Positions 1 to 12,614 of a DNA stretch of 64,000 bases are shown here, piece after piece. The notes under the pieces were generated by a model. It had not been told where the DNA came from. It saw nothing but the letters and a program-made list of their open reading frames with translations, and made no database searches. How positions within the stretch are numbered: position 1 is the first letter of the stretch; every line of letters starts with the position of its first letter. The stretch covers positions 207,297-271,296 of the forward strand of contig RHPI01000277.1 of NCBI GenBank assembly GCA_009103225.1, in the 5' to 3' direction. Made by a program: the position numbers and the translations under genes. This DNA is from Chlorokybus atmophyticus (taxonomy: Eukaryota > Streptophyta > Chlorokybophyceae > Chlorokybales > Chlorokybaceae).

Positions 1-594
1 CTTCAGACATTCTCCCCCGCCCCCCCCCCCCTCCTTCGGGTTACTTTGAAGGCTGGCAAACTCAACGCCCCAGCAGAGCAAAGCGCAAAACTACGGCGAC
101 GACCAAGTCGTTAAGTGGACGCGCTACTCTCAGCACGCAGCAGCATGCAGGACCACTCAACAGGCGGATGCAAGCGGATGCTCCGGCACTCCCCCCTTGC
201 TCATCTTGCATCTGCTCCGTTCGACTCACTGCCTGCTCTGGGCCCGATGCCAGTCTCCGCCCTTTCTCAGCCTGCAGCTGCTGAGCACATCCCCCCCCCC
301 CCCCCCAGCAAAGCTTACCATCTGCGCGGGTGCCTCCGACTGAGGAACCCACTGCTCGCCCACCCCCTCCGCGTACCACCTCTTGGGCGGACATGGTGGA
401 GGAGGGACGCGTTGTGCTTGTGTAGCCGCTTGCATTTGCTGAAGCTCTTCTCGCAGTGCTAGGATTGCATCTTAAAGCTCCTCAACACGGACATCATCCA
501 TCTCCACCAATACAATACACTCCGCTTCCGAATGAAAAGTGTAAACGCCCACACACTTCTCTCTCACCTTCGTAAACCGTGCACCGATGCTAGT
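1..594 (-). mobile_element. Leader and start of an antisense Ty3-type retrotransposon
   Basis: Read on the minus strand this is the part just inside a 5' LTR. A degenerate primer-binding region (about 579-592) sits next to the LTR end. The following ~150 bases run parallel to the leader of the plus-strand chromovirus at 9341-9520, including the stretch around cattcggaagcgga. The element continues beyond the left window edge. No intact gag frame is visible; C-runs near 26 and 293 break all frames. Confidence 0.7.
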
Positions 595-1246
595 TGTGAC
601 GATGCTCGTGGCTTGTCACCTGTGAGTTGGTCAGATCAACAACCCTCTCACCAAGGCACGGTATTCATAACGGAACCTTGCCCCCTCTGCCAAGCACACA
701 CGCGCGCCCCGCCACTCGCGTGCGCACGCGCATGCTCGAAGCTACACACCGACTTGTGTAGCGCCTTGGATCGTCACACAAGCAAGCACACACTAGTGGA
801 CACGCGCTAGCAACCCCTGCTAACCACCACCAGGCTTGCACACAAGAAACTAGGGAGTTAAGGTTTTATTGCACAAAGTGAGATGTCCTTTTTAATCTAC
901 CAGGTTGCACATGCTACTGTTCAGACGTTTCTCGAGCCAAACGGAATCAGAAGCTAAGCTATTCTTGTAGAACCTTGTAGTACACTTCCAGACTTTTTCT
1001 ACGCACCAAGGAACTTAAAAGATGCCCATATGGCAAAGTTATACCATTTGGCGGTTGGCCCTTCCAAAAATCTGGTCGAGTCCTTCTCAAACTGGCCCTC
1101 CATTTTTGTGGCGTCTTCTAGACCGGTCCTTGGGTCGGTCAATATCTACGATAGACTCACAACTCATCGAAATTTGCCGCAATTCATGAAAACTTGATAC
1201 TTAACGAAAGGTATAAAAGATCATGAAATTTGACATTGATTGTTAA
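595..1246 (-). repeat. Antisense LTR, divergent relative of the 8670 and 14021 LTRs
   Basis: The reverse complement follows the LTRs at 8670-9340 and 14021-14692 along its whole length: a cgcgcgtgtgtgcttggcag-like block, the tagtacaacttg block and a TGttaa/..gtgac end in place of TGTAAC..GTTACA. It carries many substitutions, so it is an older copy or a sister family. The right edge is set by the last LTR-like bases near tgttaa. Confidence 0.75.
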
Positions 1247-3620
1247 ACTTGTTGCAGATGGGAACTCGTGGGTGGAGCGTGCTCCTGGTTGTTGCACAAG
1301 CGAGAGCAGCATCTGTGCGCTGTGGCGTGTGACCGCCGAGATGGTTGTTGGCCCTGCAGGTAATAGTGGAACTGCGGCTGCGGTGGCGGCTGCTGTTGCT
1401 TTGGCTGAATACAAAGCGGTTGATCATGCCAATCGAGTGTCGATGGAGGTTAAAGTGTTAGTTCGAGTGTTAACCAAAGTATCAGTGGTGGCGGTGGTTG
1501 CAATAGTGGTGCCTGGGTTTACAGGTACGGGCACGAAGACAGTAGCTGCCATATTGGTGGCCTAGAGCAAGGGTGATGACTCGCTCCTACTGATTGGTGC
1601 TGAGGTGGGCTCAGCTGCTTTAGCGAGTGCACCGGCAAGGGCAGCCTCTGTGATGGCGGACGGAGCCGGCAGAGTGGTGCCCCGCCCCCAATGCTTCGGT
1701 GATTGCAGCGGCAGTGGGCTGTCTTGTTGATGACAAATTGGCGCCGGACGCTGCTGCGGAGGTACTTAGGGTGGCTGCAGATGCTGCGGCCGCGGCGAGA
1801 ACGTCCCGGTTTGCTTGCACTTTGTCCTCGCGCTCTTTGAGTCTGAAGTTACAGCATGGTTAACCAAACAACGCTTAACGCATAGAGTAGCAGGCCTGGA
1901 TGTTATCGTCCCGGGCCTTTAGCTTCTTGGGCCTCGGCTACTGGCAATCTTAATGCAGCAGTAGCCGCGCGAGGGCGAGCGTTGTCAGCTTGACGTGGAA
2001 GCCGGTTCTTGCCTCATTAGCCGCTGCCTTCTTTGCGGGCTCCCGCGCTGCCGCGGTTGGCGTTGTTGTTCTTGATGTTGTTGTACCCGTTGTGCGGCCT
2101 CAACTCCGAGAATTTAGCATAGCATACTGTCTTCAACCAGTCTTGTAGCAGTGATCACATACGAAAGCGACGTATTCATAATACATCCCTTCTAATAGTG
2201 ACCGTGCCGTCCACAAAAATGGCACATGACTGGAGCGGCCACAGCGGCGTCAGTTGCACGAGGTGGTCCTTTTGGTGGCGGCCTCGTAAGCGGCTGATCT
2301 CGTGCACGCTCTCTGTGGCTTGGCTCAGGTTCGGGTGCCATGAAACAGTACGGGTGCCATCCAACACTGCCTTCTTTCAGACTTGTCGGTTATAAATAAA
2401 CAGTGCAGCTGCTGATGCTTGCTGCAGCGTGTACCCGCGTGGATGGGTGCCATTCAGCGTCATGCGAACACTGTTGTGGAGCGTTGTCTTGAGCTTACAT
2501 ACGTATACTATAGCTGCTTGCTCTTCCATTAGCACACAAAAGTCTGTATCCGACAGCAACCCTTCCATACGGGCATACATCTAAAAAGGGTCTTCATTGG
2601 CCTTCCGTCTGAATGGCGCAACCCTTCAACCTTGTAGATGGTTGAAGGGGGAAAGATACGCCGTAAAGCTGCGTACAAGTCCACAAGGGGAGACGCGGTG
2701 CGGACCACATCAATGGCAAGGGTGGCTAGATGCAAATTAACAGATGCTACGGACATCGTGCTACCCATCGTTGCAGCAGGGCCAGAGGTTGGTGGCAGGC
2801 TCGCAGTTGGGTTTACCGCTGTATGTTGATGTGTCCGCAGCAGAATGGCCATGCGCTCAGCCACGGTCTTGCCACGCAAAAATCAAAGCGGCAATCTCCT
2901 TAGCTGTTTCGTCTGTGGTGATCGCCGTTCATACCAGCGTCTCAGCTTGCCGGCTGATAGTGCGCATCACAGCAGCACACGAAGGACCAGGAACCGAGAT
3001 ACGAGCACTGCTGCCTGAGGCAGTACATGAGTGGTAGTAGCGGTGACCGCAGTTCCCGTGCGTGGACCAATGGCAACGATCCGATGCAGAGCAGCACTTG
3101 ACCTCCACACTGAATGGGCCTCAAGACCTAGGTATTGTGCGGACATCTCGATTGACAGAGTCTCTGTCCAAGCCATTTTGCTTTTGTGGGCAAGAAAAGC
3201 CATCATAGTCGCAAACTTGATGATAAAGGTCATCGAGTGCTCGGGCGCCAGGATGGCCAGAGAAGCGCAGGGATGAGGAAGACCTGGAGGACTCCATCTC
3301 ATCATGGCCTAAACGTTGTCACCATCAGTGATGACCGAGCAGGTATACTGCCATCAAGGAGTAGGGTGTCAAAATCTGCTTTTGAAGGACGAGCAAGAAC
3401 CGTGGCTGCTTCCATAGGATGATGCGGATTGCGTAGCTGCATGGCTGGCGTAGTCTCCTTGGTACTGAAGATGATGTGCTTGTAGGTGACATCAAAGCTC
3501 AGGTTCCAGCTGTGGAAGTTGCGGGAACCTTCCTCGTCGATGGTGTCGCCAGCAGGTCCCTCATAGGTGTGTTCTTCCTCACGAAGTCCCCTACTCATCA
3601 AAGTGATGCCAAACATGCTA
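1247..3620 (-). mobile_element. Decayed coding repeat, family not recognised
   Basis: The minus strand carries successive open stretches at about 3616-3302, 3305-2967, 2879-2529, 2580-2377 and 2367-2176 that read on from one another with frame changes, as expected of one old coding region with indels and stops. Alanine-rich low-complexity codons fill 1247-2100. I recognise no reverse transcriptase, integrase or transposase motif, so the family stays open; a gag-like or ORF1-like part of a retroelement is a guess based on its surroundings. Confidence 0.35.
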
Positions 3621-5130
3621 GTAAATGCAGCCTAAAGTATGGGTGCTCTTGCAGCAACGTCTATGATAATGTTCACTCCACCTGCTAGTGAACGTGCAGT
3701 CTACTATGTAATGACAATGCAATCCACTATATAATGACACTGACAGCTATGCGTTGAGGTGTACCTAAATTTGCAAGCTGCAATGCATGAATGCATAATG
3801 CAAAACCACTCACTTGTTGCAAAGGGGTGAAATTGTGAGTCAACAAGCCACTATTAGAGGTAGTGCTGTATCACACACTCTTTGCACGAGCGGATGGATG
3901 TTGTAACTGTTAAGTGAGGTGAATGAACACGCAATCTCATGGATGCTATGCGCTGACTAACAATGTCAACACACTGCGGCAAGGCCTCAAGTACCTCACA
4001 GGTAATGCAATGCAATGCGCACACGGACATTTACACTCTTTCACACGTTGAAGGTTTCTTGGCGCTCGGGGCGGCAAGTCCACATCTCAGTGGTCTCACA
4101 ACCTCTATTCCAGAGTTCTCACTCACAGTTTCACTTATAGTGAAGCAATCTGCTACTTACACAAGGTTGTCTAGTCAAGGCACAGCTGGTCCGCAATAGT
4201 TTGAACAATGCTGATGCCTGCTGACATGACATGGACAAAGCAATACGTTAAGTCTTGATATAGCCGATCTGAATCCCAACTGGTCATCGATCGTAAGGTA
4301 CCCACAAGTAGTATATTATGGAGCAGTGCTATTGGGTACCTACGAGCCATAGCCACGGTGCATACGTCAGTAGCCAGGGCAGCGCATCGGCTGTAGTTAT
4401 GAACGATGAAGTGGAGCAACTTTGACGGAGCGGCATGACAGCATGCCTGCGCTCGTGTATGGAAACATGAGACGATGGATGCTTATAAGTGTGACATGCA
4501 TAAACAGCCCTCCCCCCATGCGCCTGAGGCAGGGCGAGAGGGGGGGGAGGGGGTCTATGCATAGATTATGGTGTATGTATGGTAAGTGTTGCCGACTGAC
4601 ATGCATGTCGGTATGTAGAATGCACTGTATATACGAGAACGAGTTTGCATGTGCAATATTGAGCGCATAGCGTATTTATGTGCTCTCAAGTTAATAAAAG
4701 ATGGTATGCTAGCAAGGTCACATAGTGTGACAAGCATGATACGTGCATGTTGTCAAGCATACAACGTATGCAGGCATTCAGCAGAAGTTACATCACTATA
4801 TTACCAGAGCTCAGGCACCGGGCTTTGCATGCACCAATGTGCGCCCGATGTACAGACTAGTGTGCGTGTTGCCGGTTGAACGTTGGGTGTCTCTCCAGCA
4901 CCTGGTCCGGGCTCTGCCCTCACCTGTGCACAATAGAGTCAAGCCCATACAACTCAAACTTGTACCGCCAGGCAATGCATGCATGCTTGCCTGTGTGCCA
5001 CATAGTCGGACTAGTGCATCAGTGAGTAGGAGTGCTTACAGGCTGGCACCACTGGCGCGGAGTATGCGCACCATGACTTAGCAGAGATTGTAGTGGCAAA
5101 AGGGGCTGCCGTCATCGTTGATAGACACAT
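3621..5130. other. Intergenic, no gene seen
   Basis: The sequence is rich in tgcatg and gcatac words. No open frame has a recognisable motif and no tRNA or rRNA signature is visible. Confidence 0.5.
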
Positions 5131-5480
5131 GCAGGCCGACGCCCGCGCACGCGCGTGTGTGTGTGTAACCGTACGTGTATTGGGTAGGCAGGTACGCATG
5201 CTAGCATGGCATTGCATGTGCATTTTGTGTATGAGACCGTGTGCGCGTGCGCGTGTGTGCTGAGACCATGCACTGCATTGCACGCTACTATTACTGGCTT
5301 CATTGAGGCTTCAGATCTACGCATGCGTGTGCATATGCAACCTTGTGCATGTTTGCATAGGTGTGTATACATGTTAGCAGGCGCGCGTACAGGATGTGTA
5401 ACCGCGAAGCCATATGCGCGTGAGTACATGCGCGTGCACGTGTGCATGTGCACGCGTGCGTGCAATAATGTAGAGTAAAA
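5131..5480. repeat. Alternating purine-pyrimidine (Z-DNA-prone) tract
   Basis: Dense runs of GC/GT/AC alternation occur, for example gcacgcgcgtgtgtgtgtgt near 5148, gtgcgcgtgcgcgtgtgtgc near 5240 and gcgcgtgcacgtgtgcatgt near 5429. The open frames across this stretch are compositional and not coding. Confidence 0.7.
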
Positions 5481-5600
5481 GAAAATGACACCTAGCCGTT
5501 CCGGTCACCCGGTGGGCCAAGGCGTAGTACAGAGTAGTGCACGTACATGTTACACTCTACGGACACAACAGAACTACTATTTTGCGCGCGGACAGATTAG

Positions 5601-6600
<1,000 letters not shown>

Positions 6601-8669
6601 ATGGAGGTTCATCAGGTGGAGTCTTTCCCACCCCTCCCCACCACCAAACCCTCCCCTTCAACAAATACAACTTTCACTCAACTTCAACCCTCCAACCCTC
6701 CACCCTTCACGTCTGCACCAACAACCGAAGGTGCGGCAACGCCCTCTCCAACAGCCCCCACAGCTCCCGCCGACCCTGCAGCTCCTCCACACAAGCGCAA
6801 GGCATGGATGGAGGTTGTGACGGGCTACCCCTTCTCTAAACAAGTGTCCGTTAAGTCTATGACTAGGACTTGTATCAGTGACATTTTTGCACATTACTCC
6901 TTTGCTTCATCCGTATTGCAGACGTGTGAATCTAGTGAGATGGGCAGTGTGATTGAGGCAGACTACATGGACTACATGTTTTCAGATAGGCAGTCTGAGC
7001 TATAGGAGATATGTCTTGCATTTCACTTCTCTTTTGTCGAGTCTCAGACACTTATTACTCGAGTGTCATGGATTGCGGCTGTTTGCTTAGACAACGCTAG
7101 AGGCTTTAGTATCATCTCCACTCACTGCACACGGGTGGGAGAGATGTAGATCATTCTCTCTTCTCGAGAGGCTGCCGTATCTGCTATGGACAGGCGCTCT
7201 ACCTACTCTTGGGGGCAAGCCTGTTCGTGTCTCTTCCTGGGCGGACTCCGGCTTGAAGGAAGGCTGGATCTCTTTCCAAAGAGATCACCCAAATTCTTCC
7301 AGCTTTCATCCAAGTCATCAGCCAATACGGCACCGTCGGCGATGGCGACCCCGTTCCCAACCAATCCCGACACCGTCACTTTATCACCCCTTCCACACGC
7401 TACCGCTTCACACCTGACTCCCCTTACGTAGTACTTCCCCAGACCATCACCATATGGCCACCTACGTATGAGTCGAGTCTCTCGAACCGACATCACAATT
7501 CTCACCCGTTCAAGCCCTCCACTTTGCTTTCGGGGCAAGGTCTTTGACCATCCAAGTCAATGTCTAGTTCCAGCAAAAACAGGAATTGCACCCTCGTCTA
7601 CCCCCTTCCCGGCCCCTCCCCCCAACACGGCCACACCCCCTCTGCAGACCTTGACCGCCCCCTTTTCTCAGATCCCCTCTCCACCCCTTCCAACCTCTAA
7701 CACCACCCGCTCCACCTCCACCACCACCACCGACAACAACAACAAGCTGCTCCACAGTCACAACAACACAAGAACAAGAACAACAAGCCCATTAACAACA
7801 GGTTCGCATTGTTGACTCATGATCAACCTCTCCCTACAACCCCTCCATCTCCCACAACCCACACCCGCGACACACCCACACGCACCCCACCTCCCCCCTC
7901 ACCCCGCGTCACCTCCCTCACCCCACGAAGCTTGGGAGAGCGTGTGGACATGGAAGACGACGGATTGCCCTGAGGCGACGATGCCACATGGATGATGGAG
8001 CGCTCCCACCCCGCCTCCGGCTCCTGCTTCCCCTCAACCCCACACCACCCTGCGCATGGGTCAGTTACCCTGGTAAGCATGGCTCCATTACCGTCAGGCG
8101 CAAGCTTGCCTGCCGCTGATAGTGGATGAGATGCATTGAACCCTTAGCGCGCAACCCACCCCTTGGACCTTGAGTTTGTCACAACAGCACTCGGTTATCG
8201 CGGCACTAATACAGCAAGAGCATATGCCACTTTAATGCCGATGTTGATGTCTTCAGTGGAGAGCGCCACATCACCCTCTCTCATACTGACCGACACCACC
8301 GCCGCGCGCGCTTCAAGCTGCGATATGGCGACCTCACCCCTCCGCCCAACATGCAAGGTTCGGGCACAGCACACGCTCTTTCAGTCTTGCACTCGTCCCT
8401 TGCTACTTCGGGCATCAACCTGGAAGCAGAGGTAGAGGCAAAGCTGGAATCTGTATTGCTGTTTGCGGTGCCTGAGTAGAGCGGCGTAGACGCACCTGTT
8501 CTCTTTCTCGTCTGCCCCATTCCGGTGGAGAACACTAGCAAGTACCCTCCGGGCCTCAACCAGCGCTGAGTGACGCTTCATGAGCGGGAGGCCACCTTAT
8601 CTTCCAAGACAACCAAGTCCCTTCTTGGAGACATCACATTGCAGCAGCTAGCGGATGCGGCAAGGCAAT
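6601..8669 (+). pseudogene. LINE-A ORF1-like region, proline-rich, decayed
   Basis: An ATG at 6601 opens a 135-codon frame to 7005. It begins MEVHQVESFPPLP, followed by Pro/Thr/Ser-rich sequence and a basic KRKAW segment near residue 75. Past 7005 the coding trend continues in broken frames (7186-7431, 7468-7815 and on) with the same proline-rich composition. Position upstream of the endonuclease/RT part at 15,500, interrupted only by the chromovirus, makes this the ORF1 side of the same LINE. No RRM or zinc knuckle is legible. The assignment is by context. Confidence 0.5.
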
Positions 8670-9340
8670 TGTAACAGTCGAGGCCAAGTTTCATGATTTT
8701 AGGACCTTTGTTGGCCCATTTATCGAGCACCATGTTTTCATGACTTGTGGCAGATATCGGCGAGTTATGAGTCTGCCGCGGATATCAACCGGGGCCCCAG
8801 GACCATTCCGGAAGGTGCCAGAAAACGGAGGGCCAGTCGAGAAGGGCTCGACCAGATTTCTGGAAGAGCCTGGCGCCAAGTAGTACAACTTGACCATATG
8901 AGCACCTAATTAGGAGATCTTTGGTGCGTAAGAAAGGTCTAGAAGTATACTACAGGCTTCTGCAATACAATCTTAGCATCTAATTCTGTGTAGCACGGGG
9001 GAATCGTCTAGACAGTAGCATGTGCAGACTGGTAGGTATATAAGCGACATTCTACAAAGTGCAAAAAACCTTTAGCTCCCATGTTTTTTGTGTGCAAGCC
9101 TGGTAGTGGTTAGCAGGGGTTGCTAGCGTGTGTCCACTGGTGTGTGCTTGCTTGTGCGACGATCAAAGGCGCTACATACGTCGGTGTGTAGCTTCGAGTG
9201 CATGCGCGTGCGTACGTGAGTGGCGGGGCGCGCGTGTGTGCTTGGCAGAGGGGGCAAGGTTCCGGTGTGAATACCGTGTCTTGGTAAGAGGGTTGTTGAT
9301 TGGACCAACTCACAGGTGACAAGGCCCGAGCACCGTTACA
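8670..9340 (+). repeat. 5' LTR of element A
   Basis: It is 671 bp, begins TGTAACAGTCGAGG and ends CACCGTTACA. It contains a TATA-like gtatataagcgaca at about 9036, a plausible promoter for the element, followed by cgcgcgtgtgtgc-rich sequence. Confidence 0.93.
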
Positions 9341-9342
9341 AC

Positions 9343-9354
9343 TGGTATCGGAGC
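9343..9354 (+). promoter_or_regulatory. Primer-binding site of element A
   Basis: TGGTATCGGAGC begins two bases after the LTR end and differs by one base from the TGGTATCAGAGC primer site that pairs with initiator-Met tRNA in many plant LTR elements. Confidence 0.8.
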
Positions 9355-9434
9355 ACGGTTTATGAAGGTGAGAGAGGAAGTGTGTGGGCGTTTACACTTT
9401 TCATTCGGAAGCGGAGTGTGGTGTGTTAGAGGAG

Positions 9435-10464
9435 ATGGAGGATGCTTGCATGGAAGAGCTTTAAGCTGCCATTTTACCATTGAGGGAACAGCTTCATCAC
9501 ACTCAAGCGGCGGCACAAGCACAACGCGAGGCGTGTGAGCATCCGATGGCGCATGTACAAGTTCCCATGGCATCAATCATCTCGCGCGTGCATGTGAAGG
9601 TGCCAAAGCCCAAGCCATTCAAGGGTCAACGTGATGGAGTTGAAGTAGACGAATAGATCTTTCAAGTACAGTCTGAACTAAAGCTCACCGAGCCCTCGCA
9701 TCTGCACGTGGAGGTTGCAGCAACATTGCTTGAAGATGCAGCACTTGTATGGTGGAGACATCGTTGTACGCGTTTTGCAAGTGGGTTGGCGCTACCATTG
9801 ACCACCATGGAAGAGTTGGCTCTAATAATCAGGCGTAAGCTTGTTCCCGTGGAAAGTGTGAAGGCCGCACACGATAAAATTGCAGCCCTTGTGCAAACGG
9901 GGTCGGTAACGGCGTACACGGCTACCTTTTAGCGTTTGGTGATGTCCATACCCAATATGACCGAGGAAGAGCAGTTGGACAGGTACACACGTGGTTCGAA
10001 ACCTTTGGGCGCAGAGAAGTGGAGCTACGGGACCCTAAAACTTTTGTGGAAGCTATACGCATCACAGAGCGTCTTGACGCGTTGTACTTCAAGTCTTCTG
10101 CAACAAACGCTGACTGGAGGCGTGGGAGTAAGCAAGAGCGTGGTGATCAGCCTAGGGGAAGCTTTCAACATGCATGGACACGAAGGGAACCAAGTTCACA
10201 ACTTGCAAAGGAAGGTGGAGCTGATTTTGGACCATCACCAACGGAGGTGGGTGCCGTACACACGCGAAACGGCGTGGCAAAGCACGATGAACGTGGTGAG
10301 GTAGGTAGCAGCATGCGCAAGTATTACGTGTGCGGTTCGACAAAACATTTGGCGTTTCAATTGCTCGAAGCGGCGCACGCAAACGTCTGTATCAGCTGGC
10401 AACACATATTGCACACGACGCATCAATGTAATGCAGGAAGATGGCGTGGAGGATCAGGCAAATG
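9435..10464 (+). pseudogene. gag region of element A
   Basis: A retrotransposon gag (capsid) segment is recognisable: DAALVWWRHRCTRF near 9735, then a VQTGSVTAYTATF segment ending at an in-frame TAG (9930-9932) and resuming RLVMSIPNMTEEEQLDRYTRG. The capsid would package element RNA. A Cys/His segment near 10318 (YYVCGSTKH) is a degraded zinc knuckle lacking its first cysteines. Further frameshifts follow. Confidence 0.75.
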
Positions 10465-10559
10465 ACTTCCCCAAGTAGGTAAGTAGGCTATTGCTGGGGA
10501 TGAGGGGGAGCTTCAGCGAGGAGGCAACAAAGTACGTTGGGCTTCTAGCACGCATGTGC

Positions 10560-10736
10560 GATGACCGAGGACAATGGAGGGAATGCAACCTTATGGTTGA
10601 TAGTGGAGCAAACAGCAACTTCATGAGTGAGGAGGTTGCACGGCGCTGCGGTTGGCTTTCACCATTACGAGGAGGAGAAGTGAAACTCGCTGATGGGGAA
10701 CAATCCTTTGAACCGGTACCGGTGCTGCGTTGCTAA
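10560..10736 (+). pseudogene. Retroviral-type aspartic protease of element A
   Basis: The catalytic triplet appears in MVDSGANSNFMSEEVARRC (DSG near 10596), the usual form in Ty3 proteases, where it cleaves the polyprotein. The C-terminal part is split by a stop near 10734. Confidence 0.75.
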
Positions 10737-11339
10737 CCAAAGAGTTGTGTTCACATGGGGAAGTTGAAGGAGAATATGTGTTTTTGCTGCATCACCCTAC
10801 GGAACGGGTTTGATGGAATTTTAAGACTACCGTGGCTGTGGCAACATAACCCATCTATCGATTGGAGGAAGCGTGTGCTCACCATCAAGGGAAACAATGG
10901 AGAGTCCGTTCAAGGTCTACGCGCGTGCCTCATCGAAGTGGAAGACCACTTTTGCGAGGAAAGCAAGAAGGGCTTTGTCATAACTGCGTTGGACGTCACT
11001 ACGGCAAATATGCGCACGTGTGTTGAGCACCTGCAAGGGAATACAAGCATTGACAAGGCACGGCACGCGCAATCAGGTGGGATTCATATTGCTCAAGTTT
11101 CCTATGTGCAATTGAGGAGGCTGCTATCCCCACAAAAGCGAAGGCTGCATGGTTGTGCGTGGTGCGTCAGAGCACATCAAAGTCAGCACTGAAGCTGAGT
11201 GACTGCACTGAGACAGCTTCGATGGACCCCGAGGTGTGCAAATTTGTTTCGGCATCAAGATATCATGGTGGACGGACTTCCAGGTGGTCTGCCACCCTCG
11301 CGGAGCGTTGCTCACCGTGTGGAGTTGATTGAGGGCGTG

Positions 11340-11950
11340 CACAAGCCACCCTGCAAGCCTGTATATAAGTTGTCACCTTTGGAGTTGGAGGAGGCCGAGA
11401 AGCAGATAGCGGATCTTCAAAAGAGAGGTGACATCCGGCCAAGTCACCTTATGGTGCACTGATACTGTTTGTGCGAAAGAAGAACGGGAGCCTGCGTATG
11501 TGCATTGACTGAGTGCTCAACACCATTACAAAGAAGAACTGCTTTCCACATGCCGCGTATTGACGAGTTGCTGGAGCAGCTACAAGGTGCGCAGTACTTT
11601 ACCACACCTGATCTTGCTGAAGGTTATCATCAAATCCGCATCACACCTGAGGACGTGGAAAAGACAGCGTTCAACACGCGCTATGGACATTATGAGTGGT
11701 TAGTGATGTCGTTTGGGCTTACCAACGCGCCAGCAACATGTCATACGTTGATAAACAGGTTTTTTGCTGACTTGCTGGGTAAGGGAGTCCTCGTGTACCT
11801 CGACGACAATCTTGTGTACTCGAAGACGAAGAACGAGCATGTGAGTCTTCTACGGCGCGTGTTGCAGCGTTTACGCGAGCACAAGTTGTACGCTCAGCTA
11901 CAGAAGTGCAAGTGGTGCGCGAATGGTCTGCCCCGACCAACGTGAAGGAG
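11340..11950 (+). pseudogene. Reverse transcriptase of element A
   Basis: The RT fingers begin YKLSPLELEEAEKQI (about 11360). After a break at 11460 the palm reads MPRIDELLEQLQGAQYFTTP, then YHQIRITPEDVEKTAF, FGLTNAPATC and the catalytic YLDD near 11798. The thumb follows to about 11940. YLDD and FGLTNAP are intact, but stops at 11459-11461 and near 11943 disable it. The Ty3/gypsy assignment is firm from motif spelling. Confidence 0.88.
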
Positions 11951-12069
11951 GTAATGTCGTTCTTGGGCCTCTTGGGCCGCGGGGTATTATCGCAAGTTTA
12001 TCATGGAATTTTCGCGCATTGCGGCCCCTTTGACCACCCTACTCAGAAAGGGAAATCTTGCAGCTAGTC

Positions 12070-12540
12070 TACAAAGGAAGAGCATGCATTTGCTGCGTCA
12101 AAAAAGGCGTTGACAGAGGCACCCGCCTTGGCTCACCCTGACATGGACAAACCTTTCATTTTTGCTTGTGACGCATCCGACACAGCTGTGGGAGCTGTGT
12201 TACAGCAAGACCAAGGCATGGGTTTTCAACCTGTAGCGTTTTTTGTTAAGAAACTGAGTGGAGCAGAGCTCAACTACCCTGTGCACGAGAAGGAGCTATC
12301 GGCATAAGTGATGGCGCTGCAACAATGGCGATGCTTTCTTGAGGGAAAAAGGTTCGTGCTGGAGACGGACCATTCCACATTGAGGATACTTACGGACACA
12401 ACCACATCTGAGCCGAAGACAAGCGCGGTGGTTGGAGTTCTTTCAACTTTTTGATTTTGAGGTCAAGTACAAGCCCGGTACGTCCAATAGTGTGGCCGAT
12501 GCGCTAAGCCGGTTGAATGCGATTGAAGCACTCGCTCAAG
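12070..12540 (+). pseudogene. RNase H domain of element A
   Basis: FIFACDASDTAVGAVLQQ near 12158 contains the first catalytic Asp of the Ty3-type RNase H. The frame stops at 12305-12307 (ELSA then stop) and the expected continuation VMALQQWRCFLEGKRF and SVADALSRLN is seen in the next bases. It degrades the RNA strand during cDNA synthesis. Confidence 0.8.
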
Positions 12541-12614
12541 TGCAACCGGAGTGGGCCGACCAAATTTAACAAGTGCTTTGCGAAAACATAGAAGGTAGGA
12601 GAGTCTAACGGGAT

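Noticed and set aside
4422-5480. Several 60-117-codon open frames with His/Cys/Met-rich products
   Set aside because: They arise from tgcatg- and gcgtgtg-rich DNA; no motif and no frame preference.
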